In this document: piece by piece, positions 1 to 10,464 of the stretch
Layout: the number at the start of each line of letters is the position of its first letter
Position numbering within the stretch: the first letter of the stretch is position 1
Position numbers and translations under genes: made by a program
Assembly (NCBI RefSeq): GCF_033473495.1
Contig: NC_088935.1
Span: 4,216,001 to 4,280,000 of the forward strand
From: Cercospora beticola
Lineage: Eukaryota > Ascomycota > Dothideomycetes > Mycosphaerellales > Mycosphaerellaceae
DNA: 64,000 bases
Reading direction: 5' to 3'
The notes under the pieces: generated by a model
Told to the model about the DNA's origin: nothing
The model's input: the letters and a program-made list of their open reading frames with translations, nothing else
The model's database searches: none

Positions 1-1
1 G

Positions 2-283
2 GTGCCGGCACATACTTTGCCGGCGCGACAGTTGTACATCAGCCATTTGGCACCAACACTCGGCGAATGGGACAGGAATATGCGGGAGAGGCAGGAGATG
101 CTGGCAAGAGAGAACGAAGAGATCATGGAGCGGGTGCAACAACAGCGGCAGGATATCAAGCGATTACTTGATGGGCTCGAGAATGTGGTGAAGGATTTGA
201 ACGGGAGTGTCGCGGCACTGCAACCAGAGCAGATGGAAGGTCTGCGGGAGGAAGCAAGAGAGGCCGACAGTGCAATGAGATGA
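2..283 (+). CDS. NNF1: Nnf1-like kinetochore (MIND/Mis12 complex) subunit, C-terminal part
   Basis: The window opens inside this gene; the reading frame is open to the left edge and ends at a stop at 281-283, giving the last 93 residues. What is seen: a short motif with 'HLAPTLGEW', then a continuous heptad-like coiled coil (ERQEMLARENEEIMERVQQQ, then RQDIKRLLDGLENVVKDL) and a short acidic tail. This order matches the C-terminal half of fungal Nnf1, a subunit of the four-protein Mis12/MIND complex that links the inner kinetochore to Spc7/KNL1 and Ndc80. The assignment rests on coiled-coil pattern and recalled family resemblance, so another coiled-coil kinetochore subunit is possible. The N-terminal half and start lie outside the window. 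Confidence 0.65.
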   Translation: MPAHTLPARQLYISHLAPTLGEWDRNMRERQEMLARENEEIMERVQQQRQDIKRLLDGLENVVKDLNGSVAALQPEQMEGLREEAREADSAMR

Positions 284-545
284 CAGAATTTCATGACAAG
301 CATCGATCTTCGGCGTTGAGGGATGGGAGCGATGGAATGCGGCGCAGGGCGCTATACAACGCAGGAAGCACTGCGATACCTTCTCACGAGATACCCAGAT
401 TTTGTCGTTTCAGTGGAAACAATCGCGCATGTAGTGAGGGCCAGTGAATTCGAGCTCGAGCCTTTTGTATGATTTTTATACCCGAAATGCTCAATGAGCT
501 ATTATGACCGGACCGTGACGCCTACGCTTCCCCGGAAACTCCCAT

Positions 546-939
546 CTATTGCGCCTTTGCTGCGGCAGCCTTCTTCGCTTTCAATGCCTTTTTCCTGTTG
601 CTCCTTATCATGACAACGCTCAGGAAACTGCCGACTACGGCTCCGCCGACAAGGAGCAAGATGACTGGAATGCGGATCGCCCAGACTCGAGGAGGGAATA
701 GGTTTTGGACAGGATGCGAATCGTCGACGAATGGCTAGAGAGAATGAGTGACCGCGTAGGATGTGATTCGAGATTGGCGCATACCATGAGCAGAGTCCAG
801 ATAGTGTAGTAAAGGAAGATAGTTGAAGCGACGACAAGCATTGCAAGTCCTACGAGGCGATCAAGCTGGGAACAAAAGTTAGCTCGTTTGGGGTCTTCTC
901 GCGAGAGCGTGTGCAGCGTACCAGGTTGTTGGCGGCCAT
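546..939 (-). CDS. DPM2: Dolichol-phosphate mannose synthase regulatory subunit Dpm2
   Basis: Small ER membrane protein that stabilises dolichol-phosphate-mannose synthase, the mannose donor for N-glycans, O-mannosylation and GPI anchors. Three exons on the minus strand: 922-939, 785-865 and 546-734, with GT-AG introns at 866-921 (56 nt) and 735-784 (50 nt). The joined frame codes 95 residues. Two hydrophobic helices are visible: one near residues 11-33 containing 'IFLYYTIWTLLM', one near 53-73 containing 'PVILLLVGGAVVGSFLSVVM'. Between them is the family hallmark 'FPPRVWAIRIP', and the tail is lysine/alanine-rich. Length fits the family (human about 84). It is divergent from SAR1 with a 336-bp gap. 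Without splicing, only fragments in two frames appear. Confidence 0.92.
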
Positions 940-1275
940 GGTAGAGTGAAGTCGCGAACTTGCGGCAAAGGAGTGTGTGAAGTGACGCGACGGCGAGACA
1001 AAGTGCTTCAGATGAGGCTCGGGAGTAGCGTAGAGTGGCAGCTGGTGTCAGAGGCCGGACGCGATTGGGGTAACGTGGTGCTTGTGAACTTCTGCTGCCC
1101 TCAGGGTCTCGAACGACGTACTTGGCACTTCGTCAATCGTCAACTTCGCCGCTGATACCACCGCCTCAACTTGTTTGTGCTGCCTTGTGCCCGCCTCTGA
1201 CACATCTCTTTCGCACGATTTCATCTTTCCTGCCTCACACACACTTCAAAACCACCACAGATTGCAGCTGCCGCC
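940..1275. promoter_or_regulatory. Divergent DPM2/SAR1 intergenic promoter
   Basis: A 336-bp gap between the start codons of DPM2 (minus) and SAR1 (plus). It must hold both core promoters and both leaders. The SAR1-proximal 100 bases are rich in C and A. No clear TATA box was recognised. Confidence 0.5.
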
Positions 1276-1963
1276 ATGTGGGTCATCGACTGGTGTAAGG
1301 CATCTTCAGTGGAGCGGCTCCGGACAATAGTGAAGCTGACAGAACGGTAGTCTGGGACCTGCTGGCCAACTTGGGCCTGGCCAACAAGCACGCCAAACTG
1401 CTCTTCCTTGGTCTCGACAATGCCGGAAAGACTACTGTATGTGCGAGGGCTTGAGGCAGTGGAAGCATTTTGGACACACTACTGACCAGTACAAACAGCT
1501 CCTCCACATGCTCAAGAACGACCGCGTCGCCATCCTCCAGCCCACCCTCCATCCGACTTCTGAGGAACTCAGCGTAGGCAGCTGCCGCTTTACCACCTTC
1601 GATCTCGGCGGTCACCAGCAGGCACGCCGCCTGTGGAAGGACTACTTCCCCGAAGTCAGCGGCATCGTCTTTCTCGTCGATGCGAAAGACCCAGAGCGAT
1701 TCGCCGAATCGAAAGCCGAGCTTGACGCTCTGCTCAGCATGGAGGATCTCGCGAAGACACCATTCCTGATCCTCGGCAACAAGATCGATCACCCCAACGC
1801 AGTCAGCGAGGACCAATTACGCCATGAGCTAGGGCTGTATCAGACAACAGGAAAGGGCAAGGTGCCTCTTGATGGCATCAGGCCAATTGAGATTTTCATG
1901 TGCTCGGTTGTTATGAGGCAAGGCTACGGAGACGGTATCCGCTGGTTGTCGCAGTATGTGTAA
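1276..1963 (+). CDS. SAR1: Small GTPase Sar1 (COPII vesicle coat)
   Basis: Arf-family GTPase that starts COPII coat assembly at ER exit sites. Three exons: 1276-1294, 1351-1436 and 1499-1963; introns 56 and 62 nt. The product is 189 residues, the standard length. It begins MWVIDWFWD, the amphipathic N-terminal helix that inserts into the ER membrane. G1 'GLDNAGKTT' is at 27-35, switch-I threonine in 'HPTSEE' near 55, G3 'DLGGHQ' at 70-75, G4 'NKID' at 129-132, and the C-terminus 'GIRWLSQYV' is typical. The first intron splits codon 7 and the second follows the P-loop threonines. No lipidation cysteine is present, as expected for Sar1. Confidence 0.97.
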
Positions 1964-2732
1964 GGTTGTATCTTTGGGCGTTACTCTGGGCACAGTCATG
2001 GTGATCTGGCGTATGCGAAGGAAGATACAGTCCTGGGACAAGCACTAGCAGGGACGAGACACTCGACAAGAAATGAGTCCCAATTAGATGCTCTCATATC
2101 TCACCCCCGTGGGAAAGAAGAGCGTGATTTTATGCCTCCCGCACTGACTTCGCAGTAACATTTGCAGCAGATGTTCAATCTATCATTTTGTGTTCTACGA
2201 TTCGTCATGTTATGCTTATGGTCTTGCAGAGAGAAGGCGCAACCCACCGGTCTTTCCCCCACCTGCCTGCGCTGGCCAAGATGCAATTTCCCCAACCGCA
2301 TCAAGAACTGAAGTCAAGCGCGAAGAGGTGTCGCAAGTCTCCTTCCGCAGGTCCTCCAAGGCGTTGCAGCGCGACGTCTAGCTCTTGGTTTGGAACTTTT
2401 CCATACGCTCTTGCCAGCCTCTTGAGCTGCCCAAGTGCACCTGGGCCCTATTCAGTGACATGCCTGTCTCAGGAGGCCATTCGGACACTTCTTCACCCGC
2501 GTCTTGCGGCGTCTTCAGCGTCGCGCGACGGGCAGGACGGCAGCATTCTTTGGTCACACATCTCTGCATCGCGACGTCTTTTGATCACTTGCACAGCCCG
2601 GATTGTGCGACGCCAACTGGACAGCCCACCTAATATTCAATGCCGGCAATGCCGGTCGACGGACTGACGCTTGTGGCGTCATTTTGCAGTACTATTGGAG
2701 CGGTGATCATCTCGCAGTCATGGGAACGACTC
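1964..2732. other. Intergenic, SAR1 3' side to the next gene
   Basis: 769 bp without a supported gene. A 63-codon minus-strand ORF (2378-2569) and overlapping plus-strand ORFs exist but show no recognisable family and no splice model that extends them. A short 'gccggcattgccggcattg'-like direct repeat lies near 2640-2660. Confidence 0.4.
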
Positions 2733-3632
2733 ATGGAGAGGAAAAACAAGCATCGAGAGAACAGCCGTAAATCGTGAGTACGCAACGACGGACAAAGCAG
2801 ACAACTCCGCCTGAGCTCTGATCCCGTTCGACATGGCCCTATGCTATGGGAAAGGATTGCGAGGCTGCAGTATTTGCGCTAACCTGTGACTAGATGGATA
2901 AGACGAAAATGGTCACGCAGGAAGAAGTCGATACGCAGGAAACAGTCGAGCGCAAGCCTCCCGGATCCAATCATAAGGCGCGGAAGGAATTCATTTGCCA
3001 GTGAGCACATCTACGGGCCAGGATTCAAGGCTCCCTGGGCGCGGAGCAATCTACAGCTGCCTCAGGAACCGGAGCGCGAGAGAGTGCGTCACGCTGTTCA
3101 ACAACCAAGCCAAAGTTCTCAAATCTTCCTTCATCGAGCAGACAGTACTCCAGCTGTACTTCAGAGTATACCTGAGGAGCCATCACGGCGGCGTCGATCG
3201 AGTGCATCCACGAGCTCCACCAGCAGTATTCCGCAGGGTGACGGATCGAGAGACAGGGTCCAGCGTAAGAGGCGCAACAAACTCAAGCGTTACGAAGACG
3301 TGTCAGAGCAGTTGGCCGAACTTGAGAGAATGATCATGGACGACCGCATCGAGGCGCTAAGGTGGAAGATGTGGCAGAACCGGATCGACGAGATGGAAGA
3401 GCGTGTCGTCGGACTTGGGCACAAGGCTGGAACAGACGGAGCTCCACTTCGTAAAGCGGCATCGATAGGCCCTGGCCCGGTGACACAAAGACACGAGGAA
3501 GCGATTCAAAGCTTGAGAGACGCTGCAGCCACAGCTGCCATGCAGGACTTGAGTGCATTGCGTCACGAGAGCACGCTCGAAAATCGTCCGCCAGCAGTCG
3601 AAGTTGTGCCCCCGTCAAGGGATGTGAGATGA
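2733..3632 (+). CDS. Unknown basic protein with coiled coil
   Basis: Not recognised. Two exons, 2733-2773 and 2894-3632, around a 120-nt GT-AG intron with a good CTAAC branch site just before the acceptor; the joined frame gives 259 residues. The first exon (MERKNKHRENSRK) continues smoothly into a strongly basic N-terminus (WIRRKWSRRKKS), which suggests nuclear localisation or nucleic-acid/membrane contact. A serine-rich low-complexity stretch (SASTSSTSSIPQG) precedes a basic patch (RKRRNKLKR) and a predicted coiled coil around residues 145-190 (EQLAELERMIMDDRIEALRW). The C-terminal 60 residues look disordered. An upstream ATG at 2720 is in another frame and hits a stop, so 2733 is preferred. 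Confidence 0.6.
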
Positions 3633-5047
3633 TCTGTAGAAAGAACGCTGTACCTGAGAAATTATCTTGTTTCCAATCGTGCAATTTTGATGTTCAATAT
3701 TGCAAGTTTTCGGATGGACTTGAGATTCCTCGCCTGTGAGACATTTGGCTTAGGGACCGTCACGGTGCCATGACCGTACCGTACCAGCCGATGAGACGAA
3801 ATGACAGATTGATGACTCTGAGTCTAGTCGTGTATCGAGGAGAAGATTCGAATTCCGTTCGCGCTGGTTGCAAGCTGCAGAGTTTGCAAGATTTGCTTGC
3901 AACACCTGGCCATGCTCTTCCCCTCGCATATTTACCCATGCCGAAGATCACATCGAAGCTTTCACGGGCCATGCGTGGCTGCTGCACGACGCGAGCAAGA
4001 TGCCATTGAGTTGGGACTTCCGTTGGCGGCGGGTGATCGACCACCAATTGCTGCAACTTCGACTTTGCTGCTGATTCTGAACTTGTATCTTCTGCAACAC
4101 AACTCTGACACTTCTTCGTCCAAGCCATCGTACCGCATCGTCTCTCGATAACGCACGACACGTCCCGGCCCTCTGCGTGACATGGCTCGGAGCCCCTCAC
4201 GCGAATGCGAGTGGCAGAACGCCCCATGTCACAACGAAGGATCGCGGGCTCTTCCCTGCAGATGACCCATGTTGACACAGCTCCTTGCCAGGATGGAGCT
4301 CTGCACGGCGATGCGACGTTTTCCAACGACGACTTCACGTCTTCACTTTGCAGGCGCGCGCCTGCCTCACCGTCTCCCAGCGTGAGGCACTCGTAGGATT
4401 CCAGTCTCCACGAGTCCGGGCGTCTGTCCACGATCCGCACACAAGTTCTTTGTTCACCCCGCAACGAGCTACACGTAAATGAAGACGGCAGAGGACGTGG
4501 ACTGACATGAGGGCCTCTGTGAACCGCAGCGGTGGCCATGGCTTGGCGTTCACTTCTGTTGACTTAACTTCCGCAGAGCAGGTTGAAGCGTCTTCGAAGT
4601 TGAGCAACTGGTTAAGAGTGACAGACGCTCTGTGAAAACAGTTCTTCAGTTGAAGCGCCGAGTTGGATATAAAACCGTGTCAAGTACTGGCGTGCAGCTT
4701 CTTCTGTTCCTTTGCATGTTTTCTCTCACGAGGCTCTTCCTTCATGAGCTTGCCTTTACACCTTGGCCACTGCTCACACTCTCTAGTCAAGTCCTTCGTG
4801 GAACTGGACCGCCGCGTTCGACAGCGATTGTGCTCGTACGTATTACCAGCCGATGCACCTTCCTCGCGCTCAGACTTCACTTCACTTCACTTTCTCTTCT
4901 CGAAGGCGATTGGCTCGCGAAGATTCTTGTTGCATTAGCGCCGTTGCTGCCTCCACTGACCAGGCGCTGCCCCTCGTTCGCAGACAAACAACTCTCCAAC
5001 TTCGCAACTTCGCCAACTTAGCTGCAACATCACCAACACTCGTCGCA
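3633..5047. other. Intergenic region and dynamin-gene leader
   Basis: 1.4 kb. The last 300 bases before the dynamin ATG are pyrimidine-rich (for example near 4690-4745 and 4855-4910), as in many fungal 5' leaders. A 259-codon open stretch on the minus strand (3760-4539) has no family signature, no introns and composition unlike neighbouring genes; I do not accept it as a gene. Confidence 0.4.
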
Positions 5048-7690
5048 ATGAGGCGCAGTGTGAAAGAAGAGCCAGATCACCTGCGGCAGAATAGCATTCC
5101 GCTTCGCCAAGTTACCCCCGTCAGCATAATGGACGCCGACGACATTGGCGCCAGCTCGACACAGCCCAACTCGTCAAGAAGCACCATGACTGACACCACT
5201 CTGAATGGAGACGTTCCGATGATGGACACTACTGCGACTGCAACTGACGATCCACTCTACCTCTTCGGTCGCAAAGGCCGCGAATTGATCCAGGCAGTGC
5301 AGAAGCTGCAATGCTTGGGCATCGATACGACCTTGCCTTCACTACCAAAGGTCGTCGTTATTGGCGACCAATCTGCTGGCAAATCCTCCATTGTGCGTTA
5401 TTCGATATTAATCCCCCTACCAGTCCCGACTAACTTGTTGCTGCAGATCGAAGCGATCAGCGATATCACGTTGCCGCGCAGTGAGGGGACTTGTACCCGC
5501 TGCCCATTCAGAATAACAACGCACGCGTCTCAGGAAGGCGACCCGGAATGGAGCTGCACGATCTCGTTGCAATGTGAATCCTACCGTCTGCCAGGGGTCG
5601 CCAACGGCCAGAGCGAGTTCGACGGTTGGGCTAAATACGGCCAGATGGACATTGTGCATTTTGCCAAAATTACAAGCAAGACCGATCTCGAACTTACACT
5701 TCGACGAGCACAGGCTGCAATGCTCAACCCGTCTAAGAGCTGGCGTCACTTCAACGAGCTATCCGCAGATGAGCTCGACAATACCAAATATCAAGTCGAC
5801 TTCTCGCCAAACGTCATCTCTCTGGAGATCACGGCTCCTAAATTGCTTGAGCTGTCGTTCTACGACCTCCCAGGCGCCATCAATGTCATGCTTGACGAGG
5901 CGCAGGACTATATTTCGGAATTTGTGGAGGTGAGTAATTTCGCGAAGTTCGTTTCGAAAAGTACTGACAAGGTCCAGACTCTCTTGAAGTTGTATTTAAA
6001 CGATGATCAAGCTTTGGTGGTCATCGCTTGCCCTGCTAATCAGGACGTGGAAACCGGCACAGCAATGAAATACCTGCGCAAGTGCAAGGCCGCTGGCCGG
6101 GCAATTGGCGTTCTCACAAAGCCAGACCTCGTCGACATCACGCCGACTCGCCTAGCGAGTTTTGAGAAAATGCTTTCTGGCAATGGGTTTCGTCTGGATG
6201 GCGGCTGGTTCATGTGCAGACAGCTATCGCAGAGACAGCTAGACCAAGCCGCACGCCCGACGTACGATGAAGCACGGGCTCAGGAAACCAACTTCTTCTC
6301 ATCAGATCCATGGACTACGCGACTTGCAGCCTACCAAGACAGATTCGGAATAGCAAATTTCCAGAAGGCTGTTGCAAAGAGACATATCCAGCGCATACTG
6401 GATAGTCTTCCAACCATAGAGCACCGCCTTCGGGAGAGACTGAACGAAGTCGAGAAGGAGCTCATGCGTTATCCAGAAAAGCCCGTGCAGCCGGGTCTCG
6501 AAATCATGGCCGACATCAGGAACGTCGTCAATGCAATCATGGCAAAGTGCAGCGCTGAGTCAAAAGAGTCAGCATTCCGAGCAAATCAAATCGCCAACAA
6601 CAAGAGCCTGGCGAAGCAGCTTCAAAATGCGGCTCCCACAGTGATTCTCTCAACTCCGGGATATGAAAAGCCTCCCATTCCTGTAGACGACGACTCAGAG
6701 GAAATGGATGAGACGCCGTCAAAGCGCTCAAGGATGAATAATGGCCGGGCCAGCAGCGTGACACCCCTGCGAACTGCATCGAACGCTAGAGGTACGCCTT
6801 TTCGCACTCCACTGGCGCCTGGCGGAAAGCGAAAGACTGTACAACCTCCACCACAGACTCCAGGATTCAAGACGGTCTTTCGCTTGGACGATGTCAAAAA
6901 GCGCTTCGATCGCACGCCAAGTGCAAGCTTGCCGGATGGCGTGGACGCTAGAATTACCCATGATCTGGCGAAGGAAGCCACTAGCTGTTTCAGCAACCTA
7001 ACGCAACGAGCCTTGGACAAATTTGAGACTCTCGCAATTCAAATGCTGGACGATAGTGTCGCGGAGTCGATTGCGAAGCGGCAAGGGACCGAGCTGTTCA
7101 ATGCAGTATCCTCCATTCTGCGCGCTTTGTTGGCCGAGCTGTTTCAGAAAGAGGTGGACAATCTACACCATCACATCTGCTGTCTTACGCATAGGCCAAT
7201 CTCATACGGCAAAGATTGGTGGACAGAGACCAGAGAGGCGCACCATACGAAGCTTCGGGAAGGCCGCGACGTACAGCGTGTTCTGGAGTACTTCGAAACT
7301 CTGGAGTCTCAGAGAATAAAGGTTCCAGCAGCTATCGAAGACCGCAAGAAAAAGGCCTTGGATGCCGCTTGGGTGAAGGCTACCATTGACTCCCCTTCAT
7401 ATGCTAGGGAGTTGAAAGAGCTCGCGATTCCCCTAACCTTCTACGATCTGGCTTCCGGACAACTCGTCGACACTGTTGCTCGCCATCTCGACTACTTGAT
7501 TTACCAAATCCAGTCCAGAGTAGATCGAGAGCTGAGCGTCGGTCTTAGACCAGATGAGCCTGAGCGTGCAGCTATGCTTTTGGTCGAGGATCCTCAGCGC
7601 GAACTCAAGCGCAACGAGTTGGAGTCTGAGAAGAACAGACTCGAAGAGGCACTCGACGAGCTCAAGGTCCTGTCGACCACAGAGACTTGA
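5048..7690 (+). CDS. Dynamin-superfamily GTPase
   Basis: Large GTPase of the dynamin/Mx type, expected to self-assemble on membranes; the cellular role is not predictable here. The open frame reaches back to 4853, but 5048 is preferred because the preceding residues resemble translated leader. Two introns are inferred, 5393-5446 (54 nt) and 5930-5977 (48 nt). Both are multiples of three and stop-free. Removing them restores the family patterns 'GDQSAGKSS-I-IEAIS' and 'EFVETLLKLYL'. The product is then 846 residues. Motifs: P-loop at about 106-114, G2 'PRSEGTCTRCP', G3 'DLPG', G4 'LTKPDL'. A low-complexity Ser/Pro/Arg segment follows the GTPase and stalk N-part (near residues 535-610), then a helical C-terminus ending in a GED-like coiled coil. 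No PH domain or transmembrane segment was seen. Confidence 0.9.
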   Translation: MRRSVKEEPDHLRQNSIPLRQVTPVSIMDADDIGASSTQPNSSRSTMTDTTLNGDVPMMDTTATATDDPLYLFGRKGRELIQAVQKLQCLGIDTTLPSLPKVVVIGDQSAGKSSIVRYSILIPLPVPTNLLLQIEAISDITLPRSEGTCTRCPFRITTHASQEGDPEWSCTISLQCESYRLPGVANGQSEFDGWAKYGQMDIVHFAKITSKTDLELTLRRAQAAMLNPSKSWRHFNELSADELDNTKYQVDFSPNVISLEITAPKLLELSFYDLPGAINVMLDEAQDYISEFVEVSNFAKFVSKSTDKVQTLLKLYLNDDQALVVIACPANQDVETGTAMKYLRKCKAAGRAIGVLTKPDLVDITPTRLASFEKMLSGNGFRLDGGWFMCRQLSQRQLDQAARPTYDEARAQETNFFSSDPWTTRLAAYQDRFGIANFQKAVAKRHIQRILDSLPTIEHRLRERLNEVEKELMRYPEKPVQPGLEIMADIRNVVNAIMAKCSAESKESAFRANQIANNKSLAKQLQNAAPTVILSTPGYEKPPIPVDDDSEEMDETPSKRSRMNNGRASSVTPLRTASNARGTPFRTPLAPGGKRKTVQPPPQTPGFKTVFRLDDVKKRFDRTPSASLPDGVDARITHDLAKEATSCFSNLTQRALDKFETLAIQMLDDSVAESIAKRQGTELFNAVSSILRALLAELFQKEVDNLHHHICCLTHRPISYGKDWWTETREAHHTKLREGRDVQRVLEYFETLESQRIKVPAAIEDRKKKALDAAWVKATIDSPSYARELKELAIPLTFYDLASGQLVDTVARHLDYLIYQIQSRVDRELSVGLRPDEPERAAMLLVEDPQRELKRNELESEKNRLEEALDELKVLSTTET

Positions 7691-7916
7691 TCATCTTCAT
7701 CAGTCGCAGACACATCGAAGATTGCTCTTGGGAAATTGCGAATGGGTAACGTGAGAATTGGTGCAAGGAAGAAGGATAGATTTGCGGCGATCACACATTG
7801 CGGGCAAATACACTACATGGAGAGCGACAAACAACGCAAGACTTGCTGCGACTTGCAGCAATTGAGAGAGCTTTCGCTGAGCGCTTTTTTGCATGCTTTG
7901 GTAGCGCTATTTGACG

Positions 7917-9740
7917 CTAGAAATTGAAGTCCTCGAAAACAAGCTCTTTGCCAGGTAGCCACTCCGTCAAACGCTGTCTCATCGGAACACTCGTGCAAAG
8001 ATAATATCTTGTCACTTCGTTCCCCAGCTGTACATCGCTTTGCTCAATCCTTCGCAAGTTTACATTAACGCTCTTCCCTTTCAGTAGCGTCACATTTTCA
8101 TCATCCTCCTTCGCATTCGTGACAAACAAGACCAGGCTTTCGGTAACCTTTGGATGCTGTTCGACAACATCAGCAACCAAAGGAAGATCCTCGGCTCTTA
8201 CAGACCAGAAAAGTTTCAACCTTGAAAAGTCCAGCCTCGAAAGAGAAGGTAATATCGGAGTGATTCCAACCCCAGCAGCAACGAAAGCGATACTCTCTGT
8301 AGCATTTTGCTGCACTTCAAATTCACCGCCGAAGCCTTTCACACCCACTTCCAAACTTTGACGCTGATCAGAGCCTCGATGTTTGGAGAGGAACTCAGTC
8401 ACAGCTCCGACCTTCCGAATCGTGATTTCAAATTCGTCATCTTTAAGCTTTCTTACAGGATCTGGTGGATTGCCTGGTGGGCTGCTGACGGTGAAAGTAC
8501 GGACGAAGTCGTCGTTGAGACTACGTGGATCATCGTCTCTCATGTGTTGGTAGCCGATATCGAGATGCGAAGAGAGATCCAGAGTCACATATTGTCCAGG
8601 TTTGTAGGTTGCTGCGTCTTGAAGGCTGAATTTAAAGCGTGAAATTGTTGGTGTAAGCTTCGTTTGGCTGAGTAATGTCGCTTGCTGAAGCTGTTCGTCT
8701 TGTGATATTGAAGCTTGTTTCTCGGTAGATAGGTATCGGATTTGAGGGTTGTAAGGGGATTTCTCGCCAGCGATGCCGCGGAATGGAAGAGCTTGTGCAA
8801 CGAAACGAGCGGATGTGACAGTAAGTTTGACGCAGAGATTTGATCGCGGCAATAGTGCAGCAGCGTCTGCTCCTATGAGTATCTCGGTTGCGCCTGTGAT
8901 GTACAAACAATCGCCAGTGTCGAAGTCGGGTACACAGATGCCTGCCTTTGGATTTACAGCCAGATTTCCGAGAGTCTGATAGAGTCGATTACCAGAATAC
9001 TCGGGCCAAGCTAAGACGGCTCCGGATGCTTCATTCGAACCCACACGAAGAAAGCCAGCAGGGCCTCCACGGTGATTCGTATCCATATCCTCCTCCTTGT
9101 TTGCACTCGATACGAAGAATAAATCAGCCTTCGCCAACAAGTCTAACGCCTGCTGCGGCAATTGAGCTGAATCAGAGACCAACTCCGGCTTTGCAACAGC
9201 AGGCTGAATTTTACGCTTGTTGAGATACTTGGGACAATTTCCCAAGCTCTGCTCAATTTTGAGCACGATTTGCATCTCGACGGTAGATTCTTGTTGACCG
9301 GTGACTTCATCATCTCTCGTACTGAGAGCGCCAGCGACCATCCGGCCATATAACTTGACCCGTTTCCGAGTGTCGAGGTCGATTGTAAGGCCACTGATCA
9401 TTCTGCCCTTGCCTTCTTCACGAACGACTTGGCCAGTGGCTTCCTTGCCGACAAGCAGCTCAACAACCGGATCATGCTTGCCAGTCACAGCTGATTTGAT
9501 GCCAATGATGCCGTTGCCGAGCGGTTGCGAAAGAGGCTTCTCCCCGCCCAAAAGTGTCGTCCACGGTCGTCCATCAGCATCAATGGTGCCAAGAGAGATT
9601 GTTGGAGCTATTTGGAGATGATTTGCCAGTTGAGGCGAAAGTTGAGGCACCGTAGGGTTGTCCAATCCATGAACCTGCAATTTCCGTTGCATTTCAGCTT
9701 CGCCTGAATGCCAGTCCAGAGCTCCGAAGAAGACCGCCAT
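7917..9740 (-). CDS. PNPOx-like flavin domain fused to ferredoxin-NADP reductase-like domain
   Basis: Single-exon gene of 607 residues. The N-terminal half (about 30-330) resembles pyridoxamine-phosphate-oxidase-like FMN-binding split barrels, with 'TISLGTIDADGRPWTT' and 'FLRVGSNEASGAVLAWPEY' blocks. The C-terminal half (about 350-600) is an FAD-binding FR-type domain: 'YKPGQYVTLDL', 'RTFTVSSPPG', and the NAD(P)-binding start 'FVAAGVGITPILPSL'. The chain stops at 'PGKELVFEDFNF', directly after the reductase domain, so there is no plant-type 2Fe-2S domain such as follows in some related proteins. Likely an NAD(P)H-dependent flavin oxidoreductase in the cytosol; the substrate is unknown. It is convergent with the dynamin gene (226 bp between stops). 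Confidence 0.88.
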   Translation of the reverse strand: MAVFFGALDWHSGEAEMQRKLQVHGLDNPTVPQLSPQLANHLQIAPTISLGTIDADGRPWTTLLGGEKPLSQPLGNGIIGIKSAVTGKHDPVVELLVGKEATGQVVREEGKGRMISGLTIDLDTRKRVKLYGRMVAGALSTRDDEVTGQQESTVEMQIVLKIEQSLGNCPKYLNKRKIQPAVAKPELVSDSAQLPQQALDLLAKADLFFVSSANKEEDMDTNHRGGPAGFLRVGSNEASGAVLAWPEYSGNRLYQTLGNLAVNPKAGICVPDFDTGDCLYITGATEILIGADAAALLPRSNLCVKLTVTSARFVAQALPFRGIAGEKSPYNPQIRYLSTEKQASISQDEQLQQATLLSQTKLTPTISRFKFSLQDAATYKPGQYVTLDLSSHLDIGYQHMRDDDPRSLNDDFVRTFTVSSPPGNPPDPVRKLKDDEFEITIRKVGAVTEFLSKHRGSDQRQSLEVGVKGFGGEFEVQQNATESIAFVAAGVGITPILPSLSRLDFSRLKLFWSVRAEDLPLVADVVEQHPKVTESLVLFVTNAKEDDENVTLLKGKSVNVNLRRIEQSDVQLGNEVTRYYLCTSVPMRQRLTEWLPGKELVFEDFNF

Positions 9741-10464
9741 TTTGTATGCTTGTTGCTTGCGGAAAGTCCTTCGTGTATGCTACGTGAACAGCTTCTTCTC
9801 ATGTGGGGACCGCGAAGGTTTACCTAGAGCCGAGCTTACAAAGATGAAGATGTCAGCGAGATAAATGCCCTGTGTCAGCCACAGAATCGGGCATGATGTG
9901 GCATGCGCCTCCAACAACTTCGGCGTAGGGAGATCATGCACCAGAGCAGCCGGGTGTCAGCAATGCCTGCACGGTGGAAGGGAGCGACTCAGCGAGCACC
10001 TCCATTCGATGCTCAAGGGTGCAGCGATCTTGGCATTGAGCTAGCCTCAAGCTGGAGGACAACAGCGAATCAGACTGTCAATGATGTGATGTACACATAT
10101 GTTGGAATCTATGCCCCTACCACATTAGCCGACTTCAATGTAGTCACTCGACTACTTTGCTTCACGACCTTTGCGACCAGAGCATTCCGCATAACTTTGC
10201 CATGAAAAGTCAGCCTGCGTAGTTGCACGTAGACCCTCCGTGACCTTCGCACGCTTCCAACTACTCCCTAGCTTCCGAAAATGTGTGAGCGGTATTAGAT
10301 CAATGTATTCGTTCATAGGCGGCCATAACATCTCGCAGCCTGCCTGGCACTGCCGCTCAACGCCACATCGAGTTCACTCAACAGGCGTACTATGTTCTGC
10401 GTCTACTCGACGCAGCAGACTGCAACATAACCACCGAACGCCTCGCTAAACATCAATATTAATA
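9741..10464. other. Intergenic, nothing recognised
   Basis: 724 bp between the start of the flavin-reductase gene and the end of the kinase gene, both on the minus strand. Short ORFs on both strands have no recognisable content; no tRNA-like cloverleaf or repeat was seen. Confidence 0.4.

Noticed and set aside
2378..2569. 63-codon minus-strand ORF with a cysteine-containing start (MQRCVTKECC)
   Set aside because: Considered as a small mitochondrial twin-cysteine protein, but the CX9C spacing is absent and I recognise no family. A stop lies just upstream in frame.
3760..4539. 259-codon open frame on the minus strand
   Set aside because: No domain, Cys/Arg/Ser-rich irregular composition, lies in the leader/promoter region of the dynamin-like gene and has no splice-supported extension.
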